From: Riptortus pedestris
Taxonomy: Eukaryota > Arthropoda > Insecta > Hemiptera > Alydidae
Direction: 5' to 3'
Length of the DNA stretch: 64,000 nt
Assembly (NCBI GenBank): GCA_019009955.1
Contig: CM032233.1
Location: forward strand, 98,874,501-98,938,500
The position numbers and the translations under genes were made by a program. Shown here piece after piece: positions 38,381-49,890 of this stretch (position 1 is its first letter; each line of letters opens with the position of its first letter). Below the pieces are notes generated by a model, which was not told the origin of the DNA, did not search any database, and saw nothing but the letters and a program-made list of their open reading frames with translations.

Positions 38381-38429
38381 GTAGAACATGATGCTCGCAT
38401 AACTTTTCTGAGGTCTGTATAATAACCAA

Positions 38430-39190
38430 GATATTATTTATTGCTGAGCGTCCTGCGAAAGGTACTTTCCCAGAACCCCTTCAGCCTTCTCCGTCATCCG
38501 ACACATGACCCCATAAAGTACTTTATAATCTATGGAGAGAAGCACTAGCACATATAATTTGCACTCAACACGTGTATTGCCTTTTTTTTTGTGAATAGAT
38601 TCAATAACAGCTTCTCTCCACTCCACAGGCATTTCTATATTTTTTCATAAATCAACTATCACCTGGTAAACCTCATCCATGATTATATCTCCAGCACATT
38701 GCAGCCATTCTGGAGAAATATCCTCAGGTCATGGGGAATTATTATTTTTAGAAGATTTGATTATTGCTCAATGTCTTCTTGGTTAGGGGACAGTTCCCCA
38801 ATATTGTCATGTTATGACTAATATGGTCTGACTGGTCTCCAAATTTAACTTTTCTTAGGAGTTTACCTTGTTCGTTATGACAGTATTTAGTCAACTGATA
38901 CAATTCCTGTACAAGGCATTTTTCACCCTACTAGATTAGTCCCCCATGCCTGAATATGCCCGTCGATTTCCTCAAGACTCTGAAATAAAATTTCCCTTAT
39001 TTCATACGTAACAATATTTGTTGTGATTCTCCTCTTATACAAATATGTGCATTAAGGCTTTTATTTATTGGTTTGTGGAGCCGCACCTCGTTTCTATCTT
39101 TAATTAATATTTCGCATTTGCTATTAAACCAAGATTTGTTTTCTATCTCTTGTCTATAATATTTCTTTATTCCTCTCCTTTCTTCTGCAC
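38430..39190 (-). pseudogene. Non-LTR reverse transcriptase relic
   Basis: The minus strand gives, from high to low coordinates: a linker with NKSWFNSKCEILIKDRNEVR (usual form WW...C......R...), then SKNNNSP.PEDISPEWLQCA (usual form K.N.APG.DGI.AE.L...G), then MPVEWREAVIESIHKKKGNT (usual form MP..W....I.PI.KKGD) and SIDYKVLYGVMCRMTEKAEG (usual form AYKILS.IL..RL.P..E). Stops and frame shifts are present. It resembles the RTE/LINE type common in arthropods rather than the fragment at 25751. Confidence 0.75.
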
Positions 39191-39299
39191 AGAGGTCTTT
39201 TTTGTTCCATTGCTGACAATGGTATTGGAGACTACCACCGGACTTTGGAGCTAAACCGGTTCAACTGCCAGCATCTCAGTTGCAAAGGAATATGTTTTT

Positions 39300-39410
39300 G
39301 GTATTTAGGTCGTACTCATGACGCGATTTCCGAATTTTTCTTCAAATGTCCATCAATCGAACCCAGGAGATGACGAAAATGAGGCCCGTTCAAAATTATA
39401 TATGTATACA
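39300..39410 (+). repeat. Family B left-module fragment
   Basis: GGTCGTACTCATGACGCGAT, AAATGTCCATCAATCGAACC, CAGGAGATGACGAAAATGAG, GTTCAAAATTATATAT. It ends at a TA/CA-rich tract just before the MITE. Confidence 0.8.
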
Positions 39411-39420
39411 AACACACACA

Positions 39421-40041
39421 CAGGGTGTCCAAACTTACCGTGACACTCCCCTAAAAATCTGCAATTGTATAAATAAAAAGCAGATGCTTGGTGTGCCATA
39501 ATTATAACCCCTGAAGGATCTTTTAAGTCCATATTCAACCTTGTAACCCTCTCCAGTACTTCTCCTGCGACCATAATTTGGAGTTTTTAATAGAATGTCA
39601 TACTTTTTATAGCGGATTCTTATAGAAAATCAAATTTTAAAACGATTTTATATCGGTGAATTTTTTGATTTTATGCATCCTTTAGCCATAAAATGCACAA
39701 ATCTTTATTTCAGAAACGCCACATTTTATTGAAGATTCCCGCGACATAAACGTTGTAGCCAACAAAATTATCTTTAAAACAAGTCTCCGGGGAAAGGAAT
39801 GGATTCTCACAGATGTAAAATGGTTTAAAATTTGATTTTCTACAAGAATCCGTCATAAAAAGTAAGGCATTCCATAGGAAATTCCAAAGGCATGGTCGCT
39901 GGAGAAGGTTACGAAGTTGAATATGGACAGAAAAGATTCTTAGGGGTCACAATTATTGCACACCAAGTCTCAGCCTTTCATTAATTCAATTGCAGTTTTT
40001 AAGGAGTGGCGGGGGGTGGCACGGGAACTGGGGACACCCTG
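39421..40041. mobile_element. MITE with ~235-bp inverted repeats
   Basis: The ends are perfect CAGGGTGTCC / GGACACCCTG. The two arms stay similar, though diverged, for about 235 bp, sharing CTGCAATTG, CTTGGTGTGC, GTCCATATTCAAC, TTACTTTTTAT(A/G)..GGATTCTT and GAAAATCAAATTTTAAA. The 621-bp element has no coding capacity. No clear target duplication was found, because it sits in simple-sequence DNA, so its superfamily is unknown. Confidence 0.85.
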
Positions 40042-40064
40042 TATAGCTATATATATATATTAAA

Positions 40065-41316
40065 CTAGCTCAGATACCCGGCTTCGCCCGGGAATTGGTT
40101 TGAGACTGAATGGTGATGGAATTTTTTTAGCAAGGCTTTACTTTGCACAATATTTTGACATTTACCCGTCCCAGTGTTTAGGGTTAATACCCTTTGTTGG
40201 CATTTGTTAATAATAAAATTAATTTTTTATGTAAGTCTTTACTGTCCTCCAAATTGTTGACTCCCGCTATAATTTTCAGAGAACAACGCCTTTATACTTC
40301 GGTATACGACAATAGTGTATATAAAAAAAGTTTCTCTAAATAACAAAATAAACAACTTTTGTTATGTGGATATTTGCCGAAAATGCAATAGGAAACGAAA
40401 TATCACTATTTTTAATTTCAGGCCTCCCTTACAACCCCCACTCCTGCCCGTTCCTAGAAATGTTAGTATGGCTTATTATAAGGACGGCGTTAGTGCTAGT
40501 TCACATACCGAGTTTGGTTTTGTTCGGTTGAGTCTTTTGTGCTAAATAAAATTGTGGACTCCCGCTATAGTTTTTAGCGTATAACTCATTTATACTTCCT
40601 TATACGGCAAAAGTGTACATAACAAAAGTTACTGTAAATAACAAAATAAACAACTTTTGTTATAGGCATATTTGCTGAATAAGCAATAGGAAACGAAATA
40701 TCGCTATTTTTAATTTCAGACCTTCTATATAACCCCCACTCCTGCCCGTCCCTAGAAATGTTAGTATGGCTTATTATAAGGAAGGCGTTAGTGCTAGTTC
40801 ACATACCGAGTTTGGTTTAGTTCGGTTGAGTCTTTTGTGCCAAATAAAATTGTGGACTCCCGCTATAGTTTTTAGCGTATAACGCTTTTAAACTTCGGTA
40901 TACGACAAAAGTGTATATAACAAAAGTTACTCTAAATAACGAAATAAACAACTTTTGTAATGTAAATATTTGCCGAAAAACCAATAGAAAACGAAATATC
41001 GCTGTTTTTAATTTCAGGCTTCCCTTATAACCCCCACTCCTGTTCGCCTCAGAGAAAATTAATATAGCCTAAAGTCTAAGTTGGGTTAGTAGTAATATAC
41101 ATACCAAGTTTCATAAAATTCGGTTCAGCCGTTTATGCGTGAAAAGGTAACAAACAAACAAACAAATAAACAAACAAACAAACAAACAAACAAACAAACA
41201 GACACCAAAGAAACAAAATGCAGTTATGGTGTCTATGACATGTGAAACGAAAAGTTATCGTGAAATTTCGTGAAAAAAATCAATGTACAGACAGAGGTTA
41301 CAATTTTATATATATA
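40065..41316 (-). mobile_element. Non-autonomous Helitron 2, three internal monomers
   Basis: The minus-strand 3' terminus CTAG is at 40065-40068, preceded by the CCCGGGCGAAGCCGGG hairpin. Three ~300-bp monomers are anchored near 40343, 40648 and 40945. An (AAAC)n tract lies at 41150-41200. The 5' end (TATATATATAAAATTGTAAC) abuts the CTAG of the next Helitron with no host DNA between. Confidence 0.88.
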
Positions 41317-42446
41317 CTAGCTCAGATACCCGGCTTCGCCCGGGAATTCATTTGAGGCTGAATGGTGATGGTATTTTTTAGCAGGCTTTACATTGCACAA
41401 TATTTTGACATTTACCCGTCCCAGTGTTTAGGATTGATACCCTTCTTTGCCGTGGATTTGCTAATAATAGAATTATTTGTTCGATAAGGCATCACAGTCT
41501 TCGATATTTTTATATTTCCCGCCTCTTATACATGTAAATATGGTGAATTTTTATTTCAGGCCTCCCTTATAACCCCCCTCCCGTTCGAACCTAAAAATTT
41601 TAATATAACTTATAATCATGGACGAATTAATGCTAATTGACATACCGAGTTTTGTTAAGTTCGGTTCAGCCGTTAGTGCCCGCTAAAGTTTTAACGTATA
41701 ACTCATTTATACTTAGGTATACGACAAAAGTGTATATAACAAAAGTTACTCCAAATAACAAAATAAACAACTTTTGTTATGTTTATATTTGCGGAAAAAC
41801 CAATAGGAAACGAAATATCGCTATTTTTAATTTCAGGCTTCCCTTATAACCCCCACTCCTGCCCGTCCCTAGAAATGTTGGCATGGCTTGTTATAATTAA
41901 AACGTTAGTGCTAATACATATACCGAGTTTTATTTATTTCGGTTGGGTCTTTTGTCCCAAATAAAATGGTTCACTTCCGCTATAGGTTTCAGCGTATATC
42001 TCGTTTATAATTCAGTATACGAAAAAAGTGTATATAACAAAAGTTACTTTAAATTACAAAATAAACAACTTTTGTTATGGGCATATTTGCTGAAAAAGCA
42101 TTAGGAAACGAAATATCGCTAATTTTAATTTCAGGCCTCCCTTATAACCCCCACTCCTGTTCGTCTTAGAGAATGTTAATATAGCCTAAAGTCTAAGTTG
42201 GGCTAGTAGTAATATACATACCAAGTTTCATAAAATTCGGTTTAGCCGTTTATGCGTGAAAAGGTAACAAACAAACAAACAAACAAATAAACAAACAAAC
42301 AAATAAACAAACAAACAAACAAACAGACACCAAAGAAACAAAATGCAGTTATGGTGTCTATGACATGTGAAACGAAAAGTTATCGTGAAATTTCGCGAAA
42401 AAAATCAATGTACAGACAGAGGTTACAATTTTATATATATATAGAT
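41317..42446 (-). mobile_element. Non-autonomous Helitron 3, adjoining Helitron 2
   Basis: CTAG at 41317-41320 and the same hairpin. Two monomers lie near 41765 and 42060, then an (AAAC)n tract at 42270-42325. The 5' end is near 42446, where it meets Helitron 4 head to head. Confidence 0.85.
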
Positions 42447-45400
42447 ATAGATAGATTGTAACCTCTGAACCTCTGTCTGCACATTGATTTTTTCGCGAAA
42501 CTTCACGATGACTTTTCGTTTCACATGGCATAACGACGACGATAAAATGACACCATAACTGCATTTTGTTTCTTTGGTGTCTGTTTGTTTGTTAGGTTGT
42601 TACCTTTTCCCGCATAAACGGCTGAACCGAATTTTATGAAACTTGGTATGTATATTACTACTAACCCAACTTAGACTTAAGGCTATGATAATATTCTCTG
42701 AGACGAACAGGAGTGGGGGTTATAAGGGGGGAGGGGAAATTAAAAATTGCGATATTTCGTTTCCTATTGCTTTTTCGGCAAATATACAAATAACCTAAGT
42801 ATAAATGAGTTAAACGTTAAAAACTACAGCGGAAGTCAACAATTTTATTAGGCACAAAAGACTCAACCGAACTAAACAAAACTCGGTATGTGAATTAGCA
42901 GTAACTACTCCATGATAATAAGCTGTACTAACATTTCTAGGGACGAGCAGGAGTGGGGGTTGCAAGGGAGGCCTGAAATTAAAAATAGAGATATTTCGTT
43001 TCCTATTGGTTTTTCGGCAGACATGCACATGACAAAAGTTGTTTAATCTGTTATTTAGAGCAACATTTGTTAGGTTCACTTTTGTTTTATAACAACTTAT
43101 AAATGTGATATACACTAAAAACTTAAATGGGAGCCAACTATTTTATTGGGCACTAACAGTTAAACCTATCCTAACAAAACTCGGTATGTGATTTAGCAAT
43201 GATTCTACCATGATCTTCATGAAATATTAAAATTTTTAGGTTCAAACGGGAGTAGGGGTTATAAGGGAGGCCTGAAATAAAAATTCGCGATATTTCATTT
43301 TCTATTTGTTTTTCGGCCATCGTGCACGTAACAAAAGTTGTTTACTTTTTCATTTAGAGTAACTTTTGTTTTATAATTTTTTTTTGTAAAATAAGGTATG
43401 AAGCAAGTAATTCGCGTAGAAATATTGACATGCTCAACAATTCTTTCCAACATGAACTACCCAGGTACGTTCCTAAATAAATTAATTCAAATCTATGTTA
43501 TTTTTTAACGTCAGTAGCAGATTGCACCAAGTAAAGTATACTGCCCCTCCCCCCTCTTATCTTCACCCAAACATTAATTCATGAGAAACGCCAGTTAGCC
43601 CTTAAGTGTATTTAATGCTTATTTAATTAAAACGTCAAAATTATTTGACCAAACATTTTTAGTATTGTGAAGATAATGTAATCAGATTTGTTAATATAAT
43701 TTGTTAATATATTACAGGATTGATATCCTAAATGAGTTGGCACCACTGGGCATAGGGAGGTGTGGGGTGGGGATTACTTCCTTTGTCGTATCTGTTCTTC
43801 CGAACCCATATTAGTCAATGTTTACATGATAATTGATGCTAACACTTTTAGCAATGAAGTGTTGTTCTCAGGAATGTGAAATTGTTTAATAATCATAAAC
43901 AAATAATTTAAAAGTATGAACTCTGGGGATGTGCACCGGGTCATTTCTGGTATGTTCGATGGTATGTGGCGTTAACTCTGCTACATTAATATATGATGTA
44001 TTTATTGAACACGCTATGTTGTAGGGGAGGCCTGAAATTAAGAATAGGGGTATTTCGCTTTAAACTGGGTTTTCTGCAAATTTGCATTTGACAAAAGATT
44101 TTTATTTTGTTATTTAAAGTAACATTTGTTATATTAATTTTTGCCGTATAACAAATTATAAACGAGATAAACATTAAAAACTAAAGTGGAAGCCTACAAT
44201 TTTGTTGGGCACTAACGATTGAATCGAACTTAAGAAAACTCGGTATGTGAATTATCATTAATTTTTCGATGATTATAATCTATATTAAAATTTTTAGGTC
44301 CAAACGGGAGTGGGGGTTATGAGGGAGACCTGAAATGAAAAATTGTGATATTTCGTTTCCTACTAGGTTCTCGGCAAACATGCACATAATAAAAGTTGTT
44401 TATTTTGTTATTTAGAGTAACTTTTGTTGCATTAACTTTTTTGGTAAAATGAAGTAAACACTGGATATACGCTAAAACTAGAGCGGGAGTCATTAATTTT
44501 ATTAGTGCTTATTTAAGCGTTTTTAATGAATGTATATTATGAAAAATGATTTTATGTTTTAGTCACATATGATAACTCTAAATATTATTCGGATTACTGA
44601 GGTAATATATCTCCGTCGCCTACTTCTCATTTATTTATTTCTCCTAGAAAATAACATTGTTATTTATTTCTAATAGAAGTGTATACTATAAGAGCATTTC
44701 CGTTATTTAATTTCTATAATGTATTACTTAAACAAAGTCATGCTGAATTGGCACAAGGAATGATAGCGGAAGTTATAGGGATCAAACTCGTTGGTTCTGC
44801 TAATATACTATTTTATTTCCGATATCATGATGTCATTGAAACAAATATGTACCATCATAACAATTAGACGTTAATGGTAATGTCATTTGAAAAAAGACAA
44901 TATCCGTTTAAACTTGATATGATTTAAAGTATTACATATTTTGCTGGGAGGGCAACGATCTCTTCAACTCACCTATCTTTTTGAATATAAATGAAATTAT
45001 TTTTAGGGCAATACAATTATTTAATTCCATCAGGTAGATAAATTATTAAAATGATACTTTGAATCAATAATTTAAGGAAAACAATGGTGATAGCCCTCAT
45101 GCTGGAGCGGAAGATGGCAGGAGCCTAAACAGTTAATTGAGTTAACTTACTCGTATTTCCTGTGAAATGCTGGCATTACTGGAAGTGATTTCCACTGAGC
45201 TCTACTATTACGAATGTAATCTAATGTACAAAACAATGCTAAAACTATATGTGCTCGGATTGGTTTTGACAGGAAATAAGTTTCATTATAGATGATATTT
45301 AATTGTAATGAATGCTACCTATGATTATGGTTTGAAGTATTCAAAATGGTGAGTTAAATAGTGGAGAGGGATAGATTAGGAACACATTCTTTTTTATTCT

Positions 45401-45569
45401 TCAAAAGTAAAATTTCTCATCTATAAGTCGCCTGCCTGACCCTCACGGGAAAACAATGCGCCCAGATGGGAAATGTAGTTGTAAACATTGAAGCCTTGAC
45501 GCCAAAAAAGAATACTATCATCATTCAGCCCCAAATGATTTCCCGGGCATCGCCGGGTACCTTAGCTAG
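42447..45569 (+). mobile_element. Non-autonomous Helitron 4, long and diverged
   Basis: Plus orientation. The 5' side is ATTGTAACCTCTGAACCTCT, then GTTTGTTTGTTAG, GGCTGAACCGAATTTTATGA and at least four diverged monomers (42690-43380 and 44000-44520). A non-monomer segment lies at about 43380-44000. The end is hairpin CCCGGGCATCGCCGGG-TACCTTAG-CTAG at 45566-45569. At 3.1 kb it is the longest copy. It encodes no recognisable Rep/helicase. Confidence 0.85.
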
Positions 45570-47160
45570 TCTATATACATAAAACTGTAACCTCTGTCTG
45601 TACATTGATTTTTTTTTATCGAAATTTCACGATAAATTTTCGTTTGTCATGCCATAGACACGATATCTGCAATTTGTTTCTTTCGTGTCTGTTTGTTACC
45701 TTTTTACGCATAAACGGCTGAACCGAATTTTATGAAACTTGGTATGTATATTACTACTAACCCAACTTAGACTTTAGACTATATTAATATTCTCTGAGAC
45801 AAACAGGAGTGGGGGTTATAAGGGAGGCCTGAAATTAAAAATTGCGATATTTCGTTTCCTATTGGTTTTTCGGCAAATATGCAAATAACACAAGTTATTT
45901 ATTTTAGTATGTAGAGTAACTTTTGTTATATACCCTTTCCTCGTATACCTACGTATAAATGAGTTATACGCCAAAAATTATAGTGGGAGTCAATAATTTT
46001 ATTTGACACAAAACACTAAACCGACATTAATGAAACTCCGTATGTGAGTTAGTATTAATACTTCTTTGATTATAAGCTAAACTAATATTTTTAGGAACGA
46101 ACAAGAATGGGGGTTATGGGAGAAGCCTGAAATGAAAAATCCCAGTATTTCGCTTTAAATTGGGTTTTCGGCAAACATGCAAATAACAAAAGTTGTTTAT
46201 TTTGTTATTTAAAGTAACTTTTGTTATATACACTTTTGTCGTATATCAAAGTATAAACGAGATGTACACTAAAAACTAAAACAGGAATCAACAATTTTAT
46301 TGGGCACTAATGACTTAAACGAAACTCGGCATGTGAATTAGCATTTTCACTCTTCCATGATTATAAGCTATATCAAAATTTATAGGGACGACCAGGATTG
46401 GAGGTAGTAAGGGAGGCATTATATGAAAAATCGCTGAATCTCGTTTCCTGTTGGTTTTTCGGCATACATGTGCATAGGTGTTTATTTTGAGTAAATTTTG
46501 TTAAATTCATTTTTGTCGTATAACGAAGTATACACAAAGATATACGCTAAAAACTAAGGTTCTAAAAAAAACTAACTTTTCCTCACCTCGCATTTAGAAT
46601 ATAAATTACACTTTTTTTAAGGTTATCGCTGATATTTATTTACACTAGCTTACTGCTAGAAGTTCGAATATTTATGTTTTGGATAAATAATTGAAGTAAA
46701 GCAATGTTGATTACTCTCAAGCGGGAACGGAAGCTGTCGGGAGTCTAACAAAGTTAGTTAATTGTGTTAATTTATTTCCTGTGAAATGTTTTATTCGCAT
46801 TCTACTCACATTTACAATTATGTATATAACTAAGCTCGACAATATGTACTCCGATTGGTTTTTGACGGAAAATATATACATTATAGGTGATATTTATTTA
46901 AAATAAATGCTATCCATGATTATGATTTGAATTATTCATGGTGGGTCAAACAATGGAGAAAGATTGATTAGGGACTTATTTTCATATATTCTTCAAAACT
47001 AAAATTTCTATTCTATAACTCCCTTATCTGACCCTTATGGGAAAACCATACGCCCAGACGGGAAGTTTAGTTGTACACATTGAAGCCTTGCCAAAAAAAA
47101 TACCATAATTTGCCTCAAATGATTTTCCGCGCGAAGCCCCAAGCCGGGTACTTTAGTTAG
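45570..47160 (+). mobile_element. Non-autonomous Helitron 5, fused to Helitron 4
   Basis: It starts TCTATATACATAAAACTGTA at the base after the CTAG of Helitron 4, giving a classical 5' TC. About three monomers follow. The 3' hairpin region is decayed (CGCGAAGCC...GCCGGGTACTTTAG) and ends TTAG at 47157-47160 in place of CTAG. Confidence 0.85.
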
Positions 47161-47164
47161 TACT

Positions 47165-47560
47165 CCATTTTTAACGTTTAGCGCACGAGGTAAAAAAAAA
47201 AAAATAATAACAACCGCTCCAAAATTAAAATAATGCACTATATTGTATAATAATGATAAACTAAATAATAAACATAAAAACACATTCTATAAGAAACTAT
47301 AAAAAATCAAATAAAAACTGTGTTAATTCTGTTCGTTAGCAGTAGACACGTGCACACACAACAGGACGGATACACACTAACTAAAAGGTAACTTTCAGGT
47401 TACTCGCAGTGCACCCACTTAATAATTACATTAATTTTAGTTTTAAATTGTCATCTGTCGGGCAACTCTGTCGCCGGAAGCCCGCCTTGGCTTGTAACCT
47501 TTCCCTGGCTTGACAGTTGTTGGGAAAGGTTAAGCTGACGTGGGTGAGTTGCCGTTACAA
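47165..47560. other. Unassigned spacer
   Basis: Contains a poly(A) run at 47193-47205 and a somewhat GC-richer stretch near 47455-47560. No gene or element was recognised. Confidence 0.35.
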
Positions 47561-47564
47561 AAGT

Positions 47565-48285
47565 ATTATGTAAAAATAAAGATCAAGTTCGTTAATGGCT
47601 GAAATCTGAACCGTGGGAGGGGGGGGGGGTTAGAGGGGAGGATTTTTAAAATTAGAAATATCTCCGTTACTATACGTCGGAGTGAAAAATTGTATAAAAC
47701 CAATCTTATTTCAAATTGAATGATATATAAATACTGTTCTATACATATGTTCCGTATAATGAGTATTAACAGAGATATTTGAATTTTATAGTTTTAAGCT
47801 TTCAGTAAACCCCCACTCCTACTAGTGTCATATTAATAATAAGCTGGTATATCATGAACCACTTCATTACAAGGTTAAATACCAAATATTGTTACGTCTT
47901 TGCCAGGGAGTCATACAATTCCTTGTAAATTAGCTATTGAGGTAGTACTCATGATGCGATTTTCGAAATTTTTCTTTAAATGTCCATCGATCCTACCTAG
48001 GAGATGACGAAAATGATCTCCGTTCAAAATGTTGTGTGTGTGTGTGTGTATTTGTCTGTTACCGCTCTAGGGGTCGCAATTATTGTTTGTTCGTTACCAA
48101 ACTCAATATTTAGTCGTTTTATGTAAAAAGAAAAGAAAGAAGTTCGCTAACTGCTGAAAACGGGGGAGGGGGAGTATAGAGGGGAAGAATTATGAAAATT
48201 CCATATATCTTCGTTAATATACGTTGCATCGAACACATTCATAGAATTCGATCTTATTGCAAATTAAATGTAGACCGTCACGCAT
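47565..48285 (+). repeat. Family B repeat, two partial units
   Basis: The first unit starts mid-body (CAAGTTCGTTAATGGCTGAA) and runs to TACAAGGTTAAATACCAAAT, which preserves an empty version of the piggyBac target. The left module follows at 47935-48030, then a (TG)n core replacing (TA)n, then CTGTTACCGCTCTAGGGGTC and a second body up to about 48285. Confidence 0.8.
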
Positions 48286-48374
48286 GCATGGTCTGCGTAA
48301 ACTAAGCAGATTTCCCACGTGCGTTGCGTATTTGCATTTATCTCAAAACGTTCAATGAAAACAATATTTTTTAT
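48286..48374 (-). repeat. Family B repeat, distal part, cut by piggyBac
   Basis: Reverse complement of the family's end region: CGTGGGAAATCTGCTTAGTT, GAGATAAATGCAAAT, AAAAATATTGTT, then TTAAAT at the insertion site. It continues at 52090 on the other side of the piggyBac element. Confidence 0.8.
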
Positions 48375-48532
48375 TTAACACTTTCGCTGCGGATGCCCGA
48401 ATCGAAAATCACGTCCAAAAAACGATTTTTTTTTTGTTGTTTTCTGTTTTAAAGTTGTTCAAATTAAGTAAAAACCTATTTGTGGTAATTTTTATGCATT
48501 TTTAACAACGATAATCGTATTTGTTTTAACCT

Positions 48533-48665
48533 CGCAACGTATGCGAGGTCCGCACACGGCAGTGAATTAGGTAGGCAAACCCTCAAGACAGAACATTTTG
48601 TGTGTATTTCCCTACCTAGTGCACTGTCGTGTGCGGACATTGCATACGTTGCATAGGGAGGAAGA
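48533..48665. repeat. piggyBac subterminal inverted repeats
   Basis: CGCAACGTATGCGAGGTCCG, CACACGGCAGTG and the TTAGGTAGG that follows recur inverted at about 48612-48665 (CCTACCTAGTGCACTGTCGT, GTGCGGACATTGCATACGTT). They could be subterminal transposase-binding repeats. Confidence 0.7.
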
Positions 48666-48835
48666 AATACGATTATTAGGTTACAAATGCATATAAAGTA
48701 AACATAATAATGGAATAGATCTATATGAAAATCATATTGATTCAAAATGAACTTATATAGCTGAAAATACACCACCTGAACAGAAACTTTCGTTTACTAA
48801 TGGGAAATTTCTTTATTTCGTAATTGGTTATGAAA

Positions 48836-49803
48836 TCATAAATCGGACCTGTCAATACCGCCCATATATTTATTATAATTAATAATTGCCTCGAGCTTCT
48901 CGACGGTCTTCCCCCTGCTCGTGACCGCCTTTATCTGGGCATCAAACTCCGATGAAATAATAATGACATCTCGTTTGTGGCGCCATTTGAAAACGGACAG
49001 ACCCTTAACAGTAAATTTCTCTTTTATCTCTCCTTTTTTGAGCTTAGCCCCCACTATATCAGCTGGGTTGCCCTTCCGAGTCTTTCTCAGAGTACCAGTA
49101 AGATAGGTACCCTGATCCAGAAGCTCGTGGGCCATGGGGACAGACGTATAAAAGTTGTCAGCGTAAATGGCATAGCCGTGGCCGAGATAGTCATCAACCA
49201 AATGTCTGACAACTTTATACAAGTGTCCTTTCCCTCCAACTTGTGGATCCCTTGGCCCAGAGTAGACTAACGTCTTCAGCACAAGACCGTCAGGTTGAGT
49301 CAACATATAAATCTTTATTCCATATTTGTGACGCGTATTAGCGATATACTGGCGAAAGAATAGCCTACCCCTCCAAAGCATCATGGACTCGTCCAAACTT
49401 AATTCTTTGAAAGGGGTAGTATATCTCTTTCATCCTCTCAACAAAAAAATTTAACAGAGGCCGAATTTTATACAGCGGATCATGCTCAACGTTCGGGTCT
49501 TGTGGTTCTGTGACGAAGTGCAGGCTTCTCAGTATACGGAGAAACGTGTCTCGTGACATCATTGAAGGGAAAGCAGGGGTACTATAGGGGAATATGGACC
49601 TCCAATAATGAATGAGCCTCTGATGGAGAGACAAGTTGGCCCATAAAAAATAATAACCCCAAAAATTTTTGAAACTGCAAACGACTTGGCCAGACGGTGG
49701 TCAGAACACTACTGAATGCTTGTGAGTGCGGAGCAGGGGGGTGCCATTCGGCAGGTGCGCAGATCGTGACTTTTTTGCGACTTTGGCGCATTACGTCATC
49801 CAT
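48836..49803 (-). pseudogene. piggyBac transposase (PGBD-like), frameshifted and truncated
   Basis: Three minus-strand frames form one protein. 49803-49582 ends FQKFLGLLFFMGQL. 49634-49365 carries SMMSRDTFLRILRSLHFV, DPLYKIRPLLNFF and IKFG. 49396-48836 carries LDESMMLWRGRLFFRQYI, HKYGIKIYML, YADNFYTSVPMAHELL, GTLRKTRKGNPADIV, KWRHKRDVIIISS and YNKYMGGIDRSDL. These are the piggyBac blocks around the DDD catalytic acidic residues; Asp in DESM, ADNFY and GIDRSD are present. Two frameshifts (near 49600 and 49390) and loss of everything after GIDRSDL, including the Cys-rich C-terminal finger, make it inactive. Confidence 0.93.
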
Positions 49804-49890
49804 TACCTAACTGAGCTTTGTTTACATAGTGAGCATCTCTCTTTTTGTGATTTTTTTTATTTTTTAGTGTTATAACTCATTTTTTTCAAA

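Noticed and set aside
40315..44174. Several 60-100 codon frames with near-identical sequences
   Set aside because: All fall in Helitron internal monomers and reflect repeat identity; listed only as a low-interest observation.
48921..49270. Plus-strand frames opposite the piggyBac transposase
   Set aside because: Antisense shadows of a clearly recognisable minus-strand transposase.
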